From NCBI GenBank assembly GCA_963978895.1, contig OZ022238.1, positions 38,422,320 through 38,486,319 on the forward strand: a DNA stretch of 64,000 nucleotides, written 5' to 3'. Below are positions 23,188-33,449 of the stretch, in pieces. Source of the stretch: Erpobdella octoculata (taxonomy: Eukaryota > Annelida > Clitellata > Hirudinida > Erpobdellidae). The translations under genes and the position numbers were made by a program. Every line of letters begins with the position of its first letter. The first letter of the stretch is position 1. The notes below the pieces were generated by a model. It had not been told where the DNA came from, made no database searches, and saw nothing but the letters and a program-made list of their open reading frames with translations.

Positions 23188-26100
23188 TTAATGTGACTTG
23201 TTGATACAAGGATCATATAATTTAAAAATAATCCTGTAACTCAAAAACCAGCCAATCACTGCTAATAAAGCTCCAAGGAATTTTTGCACTGTGTCATGAA
23301 AGTAAACCAATGTGGCCAGAAGCATAACGTTCCATATAACAAATAACACTGTTACTGCAACAACCGAGATGAGCACCAATTTCGTTGTGTACGACTCTGC
23401 AGTATTCAGAACAGAGCTTTCACCTTCTTCAGAGCTATCCTCCTTTTTGCTTTTTGTGTTATCCAACTTCTTGGGTATTGAGCAACATTCCAGAAATGCT
23501 TTACTTTCTTCTAGAATAATTAAGATATTGTATAAGAGAAGGAAGGAATGCCCTGATATGTCCAGGGATGACCAGAAATTTGTTTGACAGTCTTTAGGAT
23601 ACCATGAAAAAACTCCGGAACAGAAACCAAATGTGGCACTAACATGTTCAATCAATTGAACACATACCCACCACCAAAATGTACCAAAAAGTAAGTGGCT
23701 CATGTCGACAGCAATGCATTTTAAGTCTTTTCTGTGCTTTAAGAAGCTGTAAAAAATAAAATTACAAATATTAGTCAACAATCAATTAATGAATTATAAC
23801 ATACTCCTAATCCCTTACTCTAAAATTAAATAATTCTGAAAGCTCTCAGAAAACTTTATTAACTTTCAATTTACTTTAAAACTTAAAAAATGAAATTTCC
23901 GAATATAAAACAAAAAGTATAATGGAAAAATAAAGTAACCAGTAATGTACAACATATTACAGTAATAAAAGTAATGCTAATTATTATTAATGCATCAGAT
24001 CTATATTTCAACAAATCAGGCATAATACAATTCATGTAAAACACCGGACCTACTACCCAAAGCATCAGACTTGTCAATGCATGTATTTAAGACATAGTTC
24101 AAGGTATGTAAGACATTGGACATAAAACCAATGCACTGTACCTGATAAACCATCACATCGTACCTCATAAAAAATGCATAAGACCTAATAACCAATGCAT
24201 TGGACCTAATAAACCATCGCATTGAACCTAATAAATCATCGCATTGAACCTAATAATCAACGCATTGGACCTGATAACCATGGATTTCTAGATATAACAT
24301 CTGGTTACACAACCTCATACAAAACGATTTTATTGTATACGCGTCTGGGCCTAGGCTTGCAGCTAGCTAGCTAGAGTACTACAATCATAAATTTATATCT
24401 ATGGCTACAACGTTCAAGCTGTATACGCGAGCTGTTCTATTCTATCGTTCATTAGTTTGTTGTGCCGTGTCTCGCATGCTGCTTAAACTTCGTTCGTAAA
24501 CTAGTTTTTGTTCTCAGTTTTAGTTGTTTGTTAAACTAATAATATAATTAAAATGATAAATGAATTTTCAGCATTCGGATGCCGAAGTGGATACTCTTCT
24601 AGCAACAGTAATGAAAAGACAGAAGAGCTTTCATTTCATTCGTACCCATTGAACAATCCCGATCATTGCAGAAAATGGATTAAAGCGAATCCTCGATTAA
24701 ATTTTGAACCTAACAGAAATTCAAAAATGTGCTCATTACATTTCTTGCCGTCAGATTTCGTTACCGAATTTAAAGATTCGAATAAATCAAGGCTGAAAAA
24801 GAGGATGCAAACAACAACAAGGTTTCAAGTTAATTAATCCATCCAGCATTGAGAAAGTTTCAGTAAAGCTCTCTGTATCTCTCTTTTCAGAATCAACAGT
24901 GATTCAACAGTTAATGCCTTGAAGTAGTACATTGAAAATGAGAGTAAATCTGAATGGACAGGTACTGCATGGTTTGTTGAATTGATGACAAAATTATAGA
25001 ATGTTTTAAATGTAAAATCGTCTTCCAAAGGAAAGCAAAAAAGAAACTACCATATGGATCCTATAAAGTCTTGAGGGGACTGGAAGTTGTACTTTTTGGA
25101 AGAATTTGATAAATTCTTCAAATTTGGCAAAAATCTAAAACATTGGCCTTGAGTCGAAAAACATTTTTAGCATTATGTCAGACATGTTCATCAACAGCTG
25201 ACTGTTGCAATTATCTATTGAGTACAATGGACTTCAAGTTTATTCTGCTCGGTCATTTCCAGTCTGATCCGATTGAATCACGATTTGGGTGGATTCGTCA
25301 AATGGCAGGAGGAAATAATTTTATTTCTATAAGACAAGTAGTGGAGAGTGACACAAAAATAAAAATGATGTCACTGATAAAACACTCCAAGATATCTTTG
25401 TTTGATATAGATAATTTCATTGACGATGTCAGAGATTGTTCGAACAATGTGGATGATCAAGCAACAAGAATTGCAAGCTCGCTAAAGAATTTGACTATTC
25501 CTAATGAAAAAAAGCAACAACAATATACTATGTTGCTGGAGCTGTAGCTCATTCAATAATTCATCAAACGAAATGCCAATATTACAAAGAACTTCTTGTT
25601 GATGAGGATTTTTATAACTTGGATGAGTTGAATTTGCAACGACTAGATGTATATCTCAATGATATCAATCAAGGAGGTCTGTTAGAACCTTCTGAATATA
25701 CTTTTACAGCTTGTTTGCAAAACTGGAAAGAATTTGATGCCTTGAAAAGTTCAGAAAGTAATTTAAAGTTATTTACATAATCTACAAAACATTAGGAACT
25801 TTTTATTATAAAAATAGTTGACAGATTGCTAACGGATGATTCTCTTTTGATAGAAGAAAACTTTTCTGCAGCTAATCACAATCTTAAAGAATTTATAAGT
25901 TCCAAGTTTTTCAACTGCATATCAAAAAATTATGTGAAAGACTTGAATGAGAAAAATGAAAATTGTAGCAAGCAAAGAAAATTAAATAAACTTGTTAAAT
26001 AAACATGACTTGCCAAATGAATACTAATTAAAATTTTGTGTAAGTTTATTGTGTGTGTATGTGTGTTTAAACATGTTTCAGATACTTTTAAGTTTGGTTT

Positions 26101-27065
26101 CATTAATAAATTTGCACCAAAACAGCTGTGATTAATTTTATCTCAATCTTAAAATACTGACATTCATTCTAAAGACTTGAATAGTGCATTCAACACTTAG
26201 GCCCAAACGTGTATTAGTACGTTAATGGGTTGTGATTCCAGATGTTATATCTAGAATTCCATGCTGATAACCAACCCATCGAATCTATTACTCAACACAT
26301 CATGTTGAATAATAGTTCATAGGTGTTAAATGACAATACAATTGATGCAAGGATTATTACGTAATATGGGTCAAACCACAGATCTGATGTGTTGCGTAAT
26401 TTAACTTAAATTTTAAAACTAACTAGTAATAGTTGTATTCAATTTACATTTATTTCACTAATAGTTTATTTTTACTACTCATCAAATTTGTTTATGAGTA
26501 TTTTTGTTCAAACCGACATTTTAAAAAGTTTTTCTGTCTCAATATTGTTTTTACTACATTTCGTTATTATTCTTCAGCTGATTTTATTATCGCAGTAATT
26601 TTTTGATTTTGATAACAAAATTGTCCCAGGATGCTATGCTAAGTAGGAGATGATTACCCAGCATCCATTTTGATTTAATCTAAATAATGCAAGTAATTCA
26701 AAACAAGCTTAAAGTTTAGTACATAAATTAAAATACCTGATTAAAAACATCATGAAGCCAACGACTGCGAATGTCCATCCCCATCCAAATTTCACAAAAT
26801 ACACATTCAAAATGTTAGTCTTTTTGGAGAAGTACGTTTTCGGAGCTTCCAGGACATAACCAAAATTTAATGAAACAAGTATTACGCTACATAAATAACC
26901 TACGATGGTTAATGGCAACCTTGAGTTGAAAAATCTTAAAAGCACATAGCACTGCCTAGTCAACCAAGATAATGAACCTTCCTCAACATTAATTCTGAAA
27001 GTATTAACTTTCACACCATTTTTTGTGTCTCTAACAGAACTCAGTGGAGCGCGTTTATACATCAC
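23188..27065 (-). CDS. FITM2: FIT family protein 2 (fat storage-inducing transmembrane protein)
   Basis: This is an ER membrane protein needed for normal lipid-droplet formation; the family acts as an acyl-CoA diphosphatase. Two exons, 27065-26737 and 23746-23188, joined in phase 2, give 295 residues (human FITM2 has 262). Family features: NVYFVKFGWGWTF in the early TM region, then FWSSLDISGHSFLLLYN with the first catalytic His (H176 here, human H155), an EE pair after it, and LVYFHDTVQKFLGALLAVIG with the second (H260, human H214). Hydrophobic segments number about six. A polar insert after the EE pair (about residues 200-225, rich in K, S and E) accounts for the extra length. The first codon is one of two adjacent ATGs. 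A P element fills most of the 2,990 bp intron. A divergent paralogue lies at 43,609-44,860. Confidence 0.94.
23985..24278 (+). repeat. gcattggacctaata tandem array, left part
   Basis: About 12 degenerate units near 20-25 bp (cgcattggacctaataa, aaccatcgcattgaacctaa). The array resumes at 26,264 after the P element and then decays to about 26,400. It resembles the arms of the foldback element at 15,770-17,710. Confidence 0.75.
24553..24837 (+). pseudogene. THAP DNA-binding domain of a P-type transposase
   Basis: The 94-residue frame has the THAP pattern: FGCRSG, then FHSYPLNNPDHCRKWIKANP, then MCSLHFLPSDF with the C-x2-H pair. The first cysteine of the C2CH zinc ligands is replaced by Phe (FSAFGC where CxxxxC is expected). 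The frame ends before the catalytic region. It is part of the P element around it. Confidence 0.85.
25143..25780 (+). pseudogene. P-element/THAP9 transposase C-terminal relic
   Basis: The frame 25,143-25,547 reads LLGHFQSDPIESRFGWIRQM then AGGNNFISIRQV, the conserved GRFQxDPxExxFGxxRQxxGG block of P-type transposases. A frameshift near 25,525 leads into VAGAVAHSIIHQTKCQYYKE and then QGGLLEPS, the downstream conserved part. The RNase-H-like catalytic middle is missing between 24,837 and 25,143. It is not functional. Confidence 0.85.
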
Positions 27066-27496
27066 AAAAAAGTATCATTCAATTAAGTTTAAGTCTAGAG
27101 GATGTAGAATAATCTAGAAAAAACAAGCGAAATACATCGGCTTCGCGGCGCCAAGTTATCGTTCAACATAGGCATAGAATCCATAGATCTATGATATATC
27201 TATCTATATATATCTATTATTATATATCTATGATAGAATCATTTTGAATCACATAAGATGTCTTTGCATAGAATAGATAGACTGTCCAGTGGCGGATCTA
27301 CGGGGGCGATAAGGGCGATCGCCCCCTCAAAATGCATTAATTTATTTTTTTTAAGTTTTGCAGCCAAAAATCAAGTAACCACATATCAAAATCTTCTTAT
27401 GTATCTTTTATCTGTAATGTTATCGGTATAATGAAAAAGGTAATCTTTATTACAAACTTTTATTTAGGTTACAATATGTGTTTGTTTGTTTGTTTG

Positions 27497-27579
<83 letters not shown>
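27497..27579 (+). repeat. (GT)n microsatellite
   Basis: About 41 uninterrupted GT units after a (TTTG)n lead. The open frames across it on both strands are artefacts. Confidence 0.97.
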
Positions 27580-27580
<1 letters not shown>

Positions 27581-27799
27581 CTTTCTCTGTACGCAAATCT
27601 TGCAAGTAAAATATAACCAGCTTTTTGACTAGCTAGAAAGCTGAAAATATAAACTGAACATCTTTTGATCTTTCGTATTTCTAAATCGAGTGTATTTGAA
27701 ATAAAAGTTTGAGTTAAAAAACTCACTTTTTCATTTACTTGTTTTTGACTGACTGTAAATCAAACTTTGTTTAATTTTTTTTTAAAGGACAATTGTCTG

Positions 27800-28260
27800 A
27801 ATTTGTGAAACTGCCGCCAGGCTCGCGTCTAGAATCCGCAAACATGACCACATTCATATTACCCTATACTCCACGAACTTCACTGGCTTAGAATTGAACG
27901 CATGATAGTGTTTAAGTTGGCACTCATCATTTCAAGTGCCTCAGAGAAATTGCCCCACAGTTCTCGCCTCAACACTCCAACGCCTACATGACATGCCATG
28001 TCGAAAACGACTTCGATCCTCTTCGTCGTCGCTTCTCTTCGCTCCGACAGGACGTCTCAAGAGTGCTGGAGATAGGTCATTTGAGGCTGCTGGGCCAAGA
28101 ATCTGGAACCAACTTCCACCAGAAGTTACATCCGCTTGCACCATTGAAGGCTTAAGAAAGGTCCTAAAAACACACCTGTTCGGTGGCCTTGACAAGCCCA
28201 TTGACATGGATTTACGCCACCTTAAATATTGTCTAACATTCATTCATTCATTCATTCGGT
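27800..28260 (+). pseudogene. LINE (CR1/L2-like) ORF2 C-terminus and (ATTC)n tail
   Basis: The frame 27,936-28,283 contains RLRSSSSSLLFAPTGRLKSA then GDRSFEAAGPRIWNQLPPEV, the conserved C-terminal block of CR1/L2/jockey reverse transcriptase proteins. A weaker upstream part (27,830-27,930) fits the preceding region with stops. The insert ends in (ATTC)n at 28,238-28,257, a typical LINE 3' tail. It is 5'-truncated. Confidence 0.88.
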
Positions 28261-28399
28261 GGGTAGAACGACGAACGACATGATTCTTTTATTCAGCTTA
28301 AGGCTCACCTGGATAGAATCGTTGAAACTGGGAGGATAATGATTCTTCCTGAAAAGCCGAAAGTCTAATATCATCAATATCCAGAACAGAATTTATTGT

Positions 28400-29080
28400 T
28401 TCATTTTTGTCTTTAGCAGATATTCTTTCAGTTACAATATCACTTAGCAGAATATTTCAATCATCTACCTTGGATGTTGTTACAGCATTGGCAAATTTCA
28501 ATGACGCAGTGACAGTTTTGCAATTGAAGCGGAAAAATTGTGATGAACATTTCAAAAATGTTTACGAAGATGCAAAAAACATAATAAAAACATTAGATAC
28601 TGTTAAAAATTTTCCAAGATCAAGCAAACATCAAAAGAACCATCCAAAACCTCCATCAAACAATCCAGAAGAATATTATAGAAAAGCTCTCTATATTCCG
28701 ATACTAGATTCAATTTTATTGGACTGCAATGATCGATTCAAACCTGAAATAAAAAGTGCTTTATCAATACATTTGTTGATACTAGACAACATTGTAGTAG
28801 TAACAAATACTTGACATTGTGTGAAAATATTGACCATCTTGTAACACAGCATGAAACCATATTAAATGATAATAAAAATGTGATCAAGTCAAAACTGAAA
28901 GGTAAGATTTAATTGTAAAGTATTAAATGGACTAATAAAAAAAAACAATGGTCTCAAAGCGCTCTTTCAATTTTAGAAATGTGTGACAAAGATTTATTTG
29001 AATATATTCATTTTTTATAAATATTCTGGTAACAACACTGGTCAGTGTAGCCTCCGCTAAAAGAAGTTTTTCTTTTTTGA
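28400..29080 (+). pseudogene. hAT (ZMYM1/DUF4371-like) transposase relic
   Basis: At 28,407-28,814 the frame gives SLSRIFQSSTLDVVTALANF, then DEHFKNVYEDAKNI and EEYYRKALYIPILDSIL, the middle of DUF4371-type hAT proteins. At 29,010-29,085 the dimerisation block appears (LVSVASAKRSFSFL; family form SVASAERSFS). Stops and a small deletion lie between. It probably came with the surrounding hAT at 27,287-31,061. Confidence 0.75.
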
Positions 29081-29144
29081 TATACAAGCAGTGCCCGTAG
29101 CGGCTTCGCTCGCATGAAATTAAAGAATTTGAACCGTGCATCCA

Positions 29145-29485
29145 CAGTAGAGTACTGCACGGATCAATTTTTTAGGTCTCGGCTCGGCCCGTCGACAACT
29201 TGGCCCAGCCCGTTTCAAAAACCGAAATTCCTGGCCCGGCACGGCCCGTCTAATATGGGCCCGCCCCGTTTTTACAGGCCTAGAAGTTCTATATACTTGA
29301 TGAAAAACTTCGGCCGTCCCACATTAACTTCAGGTTTAGCCCGGCCCGTCTGAACACCCTAAAATCACTAAAATGTCTATATACTTGGTTAAAATTCTCG
29401 GCCCATCCCACCTTGATTTAAGGTATGGGCAGGGCCGTATGAAGACCCTAAAATAACGGCTTGGCCAGTCCGTCCGGTGATAAAC
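29145..29485 (+). repeat. gggccgggcc-family repeat, plus-strand copy
   Basis: Same family as 9,295-9,680, in the opposite orientation. It contains several ggcccggcccgtc-type motifs and the shared acttcaggttt box. No frame is supported, although short GC-rich frames exist. Confidence 0.7.
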
Positions 29486-29519
29486 TGAACTCATCTACTT
29501 TTAACCTGCACAAAACCTC

Positions 29520-30310
29520 GAAATACTAATTTTCACATCTGTAGCACTTACAGTTTTTGAGTAGCAGTTATTTTAAAATCAAATAACCCTTTTTCCACTT
29601 CACAATTGAGGTCCTGGAAACCAAATTTTCAAAAAATGATGAAACACGTATATCATTATTTTTAGAGTAGAAACTAAATACTAATTTTACTTTTGTAGCA
29701 TTTACAGTTTTTGAGTAGCAGTTACTTTAAAAACCAAGTAACCCTATTTTCCACCCCATATTTAAAGTTCTGGAAACCAAACTTTCACAAAATGGTAAAA
29801 CACGTATATCATTATTTCTGGAGTAGAAACCAAATACTAATTTTTACTCCTGTAGCATCTACAGTTTTTGAGTAGCAGTTACATTAAAAACCAAATAACC
29901 TTATTTTCCACCCCACATTTGAGGTTCTGGAAACCAAATTAAAAAAAAAAATGATAAAACACGCATATCTTTATTTTTAGAATAGAAACTAAATACTAAT
30001 TTTTACATCTGTGGTATTTACAGTTTTTGAGTAGCAGTTACTTTAAAAAACAAATAATCTTTTTTCCACCCCACATTTGAAGTCCTGGAAACCAAATTTT
30101 CAAAAAATGCTAAAACACGCATTTCATTATTTTTGGAGTAAAAACTAAATACTAATTTTTGCTCCTGTAGCATTGACAGTTTTTGAGTAGCAGCTACTTT
30201 AAAAACCAAATAACCCAATTTTCCAACCCACATTTGAGGTCCGGGAAACCGAATTTTCAAAAAATGGTGAAACACGTATCCTTTTATTTTTCAAGAAGAA
30301 TCCATATACC
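29520..30310 (+). repeat. Five-copy tandem repeat, about 156-bp unit
   Basis: The landmark cagtttttgagtagcag occurs at 29,551, 29,705, 29,862, 30,021 and 30,177, a spacing of 154-159. Each unit also has ctaaatactaatttt and ccaccccacatttgaggt. Confidence 0.92.
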
Positions 30311-30502
30311 AAATTTCAAAATCTCCTCATTTTTGGTTTTCGAGATATACATTGTTTTAGAAAAAAGTTTGTTTTCCAGTTTCTTCCCCTCAGGAGCAAA
30401 ATTTTCAAAAATCCTTTCTTAGTGGATGCTTACTCAATAAAAGTAATATAAATTCTAAATTTCACGTTCCTAGGATGAGGCGTTTGAGCTCGGCGTTGAT
30501 TA

Positions 30503-30610
30503 TCAGTCAGTCAGTCAGTCGGTCGGTCGGTCGGTCGGTCGGTCGGTCGGTCGGTCGGTCGGTCGGTCGGTCGGTCGGTCGGTCGGTCGGTCAGTCAGTC
30601 AGTCAGTCAG
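30503..30610 (+). repeat. Composite (CAGT)n-(CGGT)n-(CAGT)n microsatellite
   Basis: Four CAGT units (30,503-30,519), about 18 CGGT units (30,520-30,591), then four to five CAGT units (30,592-30,610). The following ggcatgttcttttatatata resembles the end of RTE-type LINEs or SINEs that carry such tails. Confidence 0.93.
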
Positions 30611-31333
30611 GGCATGTTCTTTTATATATATAGATAATTAAATAGATAATTATTTAATTATCTACACTACTAGGCTATAAACTTAAATGAGGTCATTCAT
30701 GAAGGAAGTCAGGTTATCAAAATTGGTTCTTCTGAATGTACATAAAAATATAAAGATTAAAACTGAAGAGTTAATTCAAAAATTCGCTTTTAGTATAGTT
30801 GTAAACAAATTATAACCTGTTTTGTGATTGAATTGAAACGTAATTGTTTTATTGTTAGGTTCAGTGATTTTAGAGATCGATTGATTTTATGTGTTACATT
30901 TTTCGGTTAATTTTGTTCTATAAAAAATTTTTAATACAAGTTTTGGGTGTATTATTTTTTGGTTTTCAATAATGACAGTTAGGTTCAACATTGGTGTTTG
31001 ATGTCATGAGAGAAAATCTAAATTTTCGCTCCCCCACAAAAATTTTTTTAGACCCTCACTGAGACTGTAATTGGTATCGGACAGGCGCGGCGCCTGGTTT
31101 TTTGTCAATTCAACTCGAGGTCTGATGTCAATTCAACTCGAGGTCTGTTGTAATTACAAGTTTTGACAAAAAATAAATTTGTTGAATAAACATAAGAATA
31201 GCAGTTGAGAAAACATAAACGAAGCTAATGAAATTCACATTTAAAAATCATCATTAAAGTATACTTACACTAACAAAAAATAATTAAAAGAAACAACTTT
31301 AATACAGTTAGATTCCATGCAGCTTATTACAGT

Positions 31334-33183
31334 GGCAATGCCCGTTTGATGGAAGCAAATTTCTTCACAACTGTCAACATTTGTACTGAATCAAGAGTTG
31401 ATTTCTCGGTTGAAATTAGCACCAAGTCTTCCAATCTGTCAGACCCCATAGACGCTCTCACTGCTTTATCAAATCAACCTTACTGTGAGCTGTTTACATA
31501 AAAAAACAACTAAAGCATAAAAAGATTTGTAAATAAGATTGTGTTTTAGCACCACCATTTTGGTTGCTAGGTTCTGAAGGGTTGGTGGAGTGAGAGTTTC
31601 GGCCACCTCCTTGTAGCTGGCTTTCTGTAGCTTTATTAACTGTTCCTCTGCAACACAGATATCTTCATCCAACTGAGCGATTATAAAGCCAGCTCTCTGA
31701 CATCACTGTCAAAATTGTCTCCTAATTGAACTACGGAAAAATTAGCTTCAGCACTGCTATACACTCCGAATTAAATCTTAATTTCAGGGATGAGGAAACT
31801 GTATCCGTAATAAAAAAATCAACCCTTATTTCATTTTTAAGATCATCTTCTGCTGAATTAGACACAATAGCGTCCGATGTTTTTGTCAAAAGACGATCCA
31901 TAACAAAATCCTGCAAGGCTGATGGTTTTGCCCTTTTTCTTCTATCTCGGCCACCCGAAAGCGATATTCCTAGTTTTTCACAAGTCTTCAAAACCTCAGC
32001 AAACATCTTCTCAAACTCTTCAGCTGTCCTCATGTGTTGTACCGCTTACACCAATGTTTCAACAGCATTGGCAGCAGCAGCTAAATCAATATCACTAGCT
32101 TGCCGTGCTTCTGATGCAGCATTAGCTAGCATAAACAAGTGCATTAAAAAATACAGTCCAAATATAAATTTAAAATTTTTTACTGCTGACAATAAGCCTA
32201 AAGAGTCTACATCATTTTGGTTGTTGAAAAAATCAAGGATGACCGGAAGGCACCTATGAACTATTCGTAAGTTCACACATCTGGCTGACCATCTTGTTGA
32301 GGATAATGACTGCAAGTATTGCAATCCATCCTGAAGGTCGAGACTATGTACACACTTGACATATTCAGCATGACGTTTTATGACGCTTCAATTAAGACAT
32401 ACAATTTCTGTTGTACATCAAATGCATGATTGCAAAGCTGGACAGATTTTACTGCATCCTGCAAGATCAAATTAAGAACGTGCGCCCAGCAATGGATATA
32501 AATCGGTTTTCTGGGGCACAGTTCTTTCAAGCGAGCCTGTAGTCTGTTATATTTGCCACACATGTTAGCAGCCCCATTATTGCACTGGCCCACAATAGAT
32601 TCTAGATGTAGGTGTAACTTATCTAAATAGTTAACAACAACATCACACAAATTGCTTGAAGAAGTGTTTTGAACTTCTACCAGTCCGACGAGAGCCTCCT
32701 TTACAAAACCTGAATCTGTGACACAAGACTCACAAGACTCAAAGCTCTCTATTTGATCTATCGCTGACCTCATCGCAGATTATACTAAATAAACTGCCGC
32801 TACATTGGCTAATTATTTTTGACAACACTTCCTCTGCGATCAAATGTAATAGTTCATTTTGTACATCATGACTCAGCCAAGAAACATTTCGTGGATGATG
32901 CGCAAGCCAATCCTTTAAAACAGGATTGTAAGTGGCCATGAATGTCACCATTTCCAAAAAGTTACCACGATTATTAGAGTCACGTTGCTCTCGGTGTCCT
33001 CTAAAACCAATATTCTGTTTCGAAAGAAAACGGATAATGTCAGCAATTATAGCGAGTACTTCTCTGTTCTTGGATTTTTCTTCTTGTTCACGGTGCAACT
33101 TTTCTTCGAACGCCTTTGACAACTGGACGGCAACCGATGATGAAGCTGCATTTTTCCTTGCAACGTACATGTCTGTAGCCATT
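31334..33183 (-). pseudogene. hAT transposase (DUF4371-type), near complete but frame-broken
   Basis: Conserved blocks appear in order on the minus strand: FLSKQNIGFRGHREQRDSNN then RGNFLEMV (32,739-33,182); SLFSIICDEVSDRSN; after a frameshift near 32,755, VGQCNNGAANMCGKYNRLQA then IHCWAHVLNLILQD (32,378-32,773); LQSLSSTRWSARCVNLRIV and NFKFIFGLYFLMH (32,046-32,324); then a basic stretch, and at about 31,334-31,460 the C-terminus RLEDLVLISTEKS. The DUF4371 catalytic Asp (ICDE) and the GxxxDGAxNM-like block (here CNNGAANM) are visible, the latter with the Asp lost. At least three frame breaks make it a pseudogene. Confidence 0.85.
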
Positions 33184-33449
33184 CGATGTGCAGAACTTGA
33201 TTCATGCTTTATCAGTTTTCCGTTTTTGCCAGTCGCTTTCTTTCAGTCTTTGTTGTTCAGTATAAACTTTGTATACTGACCTGCATCCAAAAAAATTAAT
33301 GGTTAAAGTTGCTTTTTATCCTGAAAGCCTTTGCAAATTTATAACATTTTCTACTGTCTCTTTAAAGAAGAATTTGAACAATGAAAAAAGAAGAAATCAT
33401 CGGAAACGTTCATACGATATTATATATTTATATAAATCGCTTGTTTAAT

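Larger units (their letters stand above)
24279..26263 (+). mobile_element. P-element-type transposon with TIRs and 8-bp TSD
   Basis: The terminal inverted repeats at 24,279-24,304 and 26,238-26,263 match at 25 of 26 positions, with weaker similarity for about 10 bases more. The perfect direct repeat ctgataac flanks the element (24,271-24,278 and 26,264-26,271). P elements make 8 bp duplications and have TIRs near 30 bp. The interior has THAP and transposase C-terminal relics. It lies in the FITM2 intron, inside the gcattggacc array. Confidence 0.92.
27287..31061 (+). mobile_element. hAT element (cagtggcggatcta end), 3.8 kb, with later inserts
   Basis: The left end is cagtggcggatcta; the right end on the minus strand reads cagtgagggtcta. 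The flanks agactgtc (27,279-27,286) and agactgta (31,062-31,069) agree at 7 of 8. Inside are a (GT)n run, a LINE 3' fragment, plus-strand hAT transposase pieces and an insert of tandem repeats. Pairing these two ends is an inference supported by the flanks and by the hAT coding remains. Confidence 0.62.
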
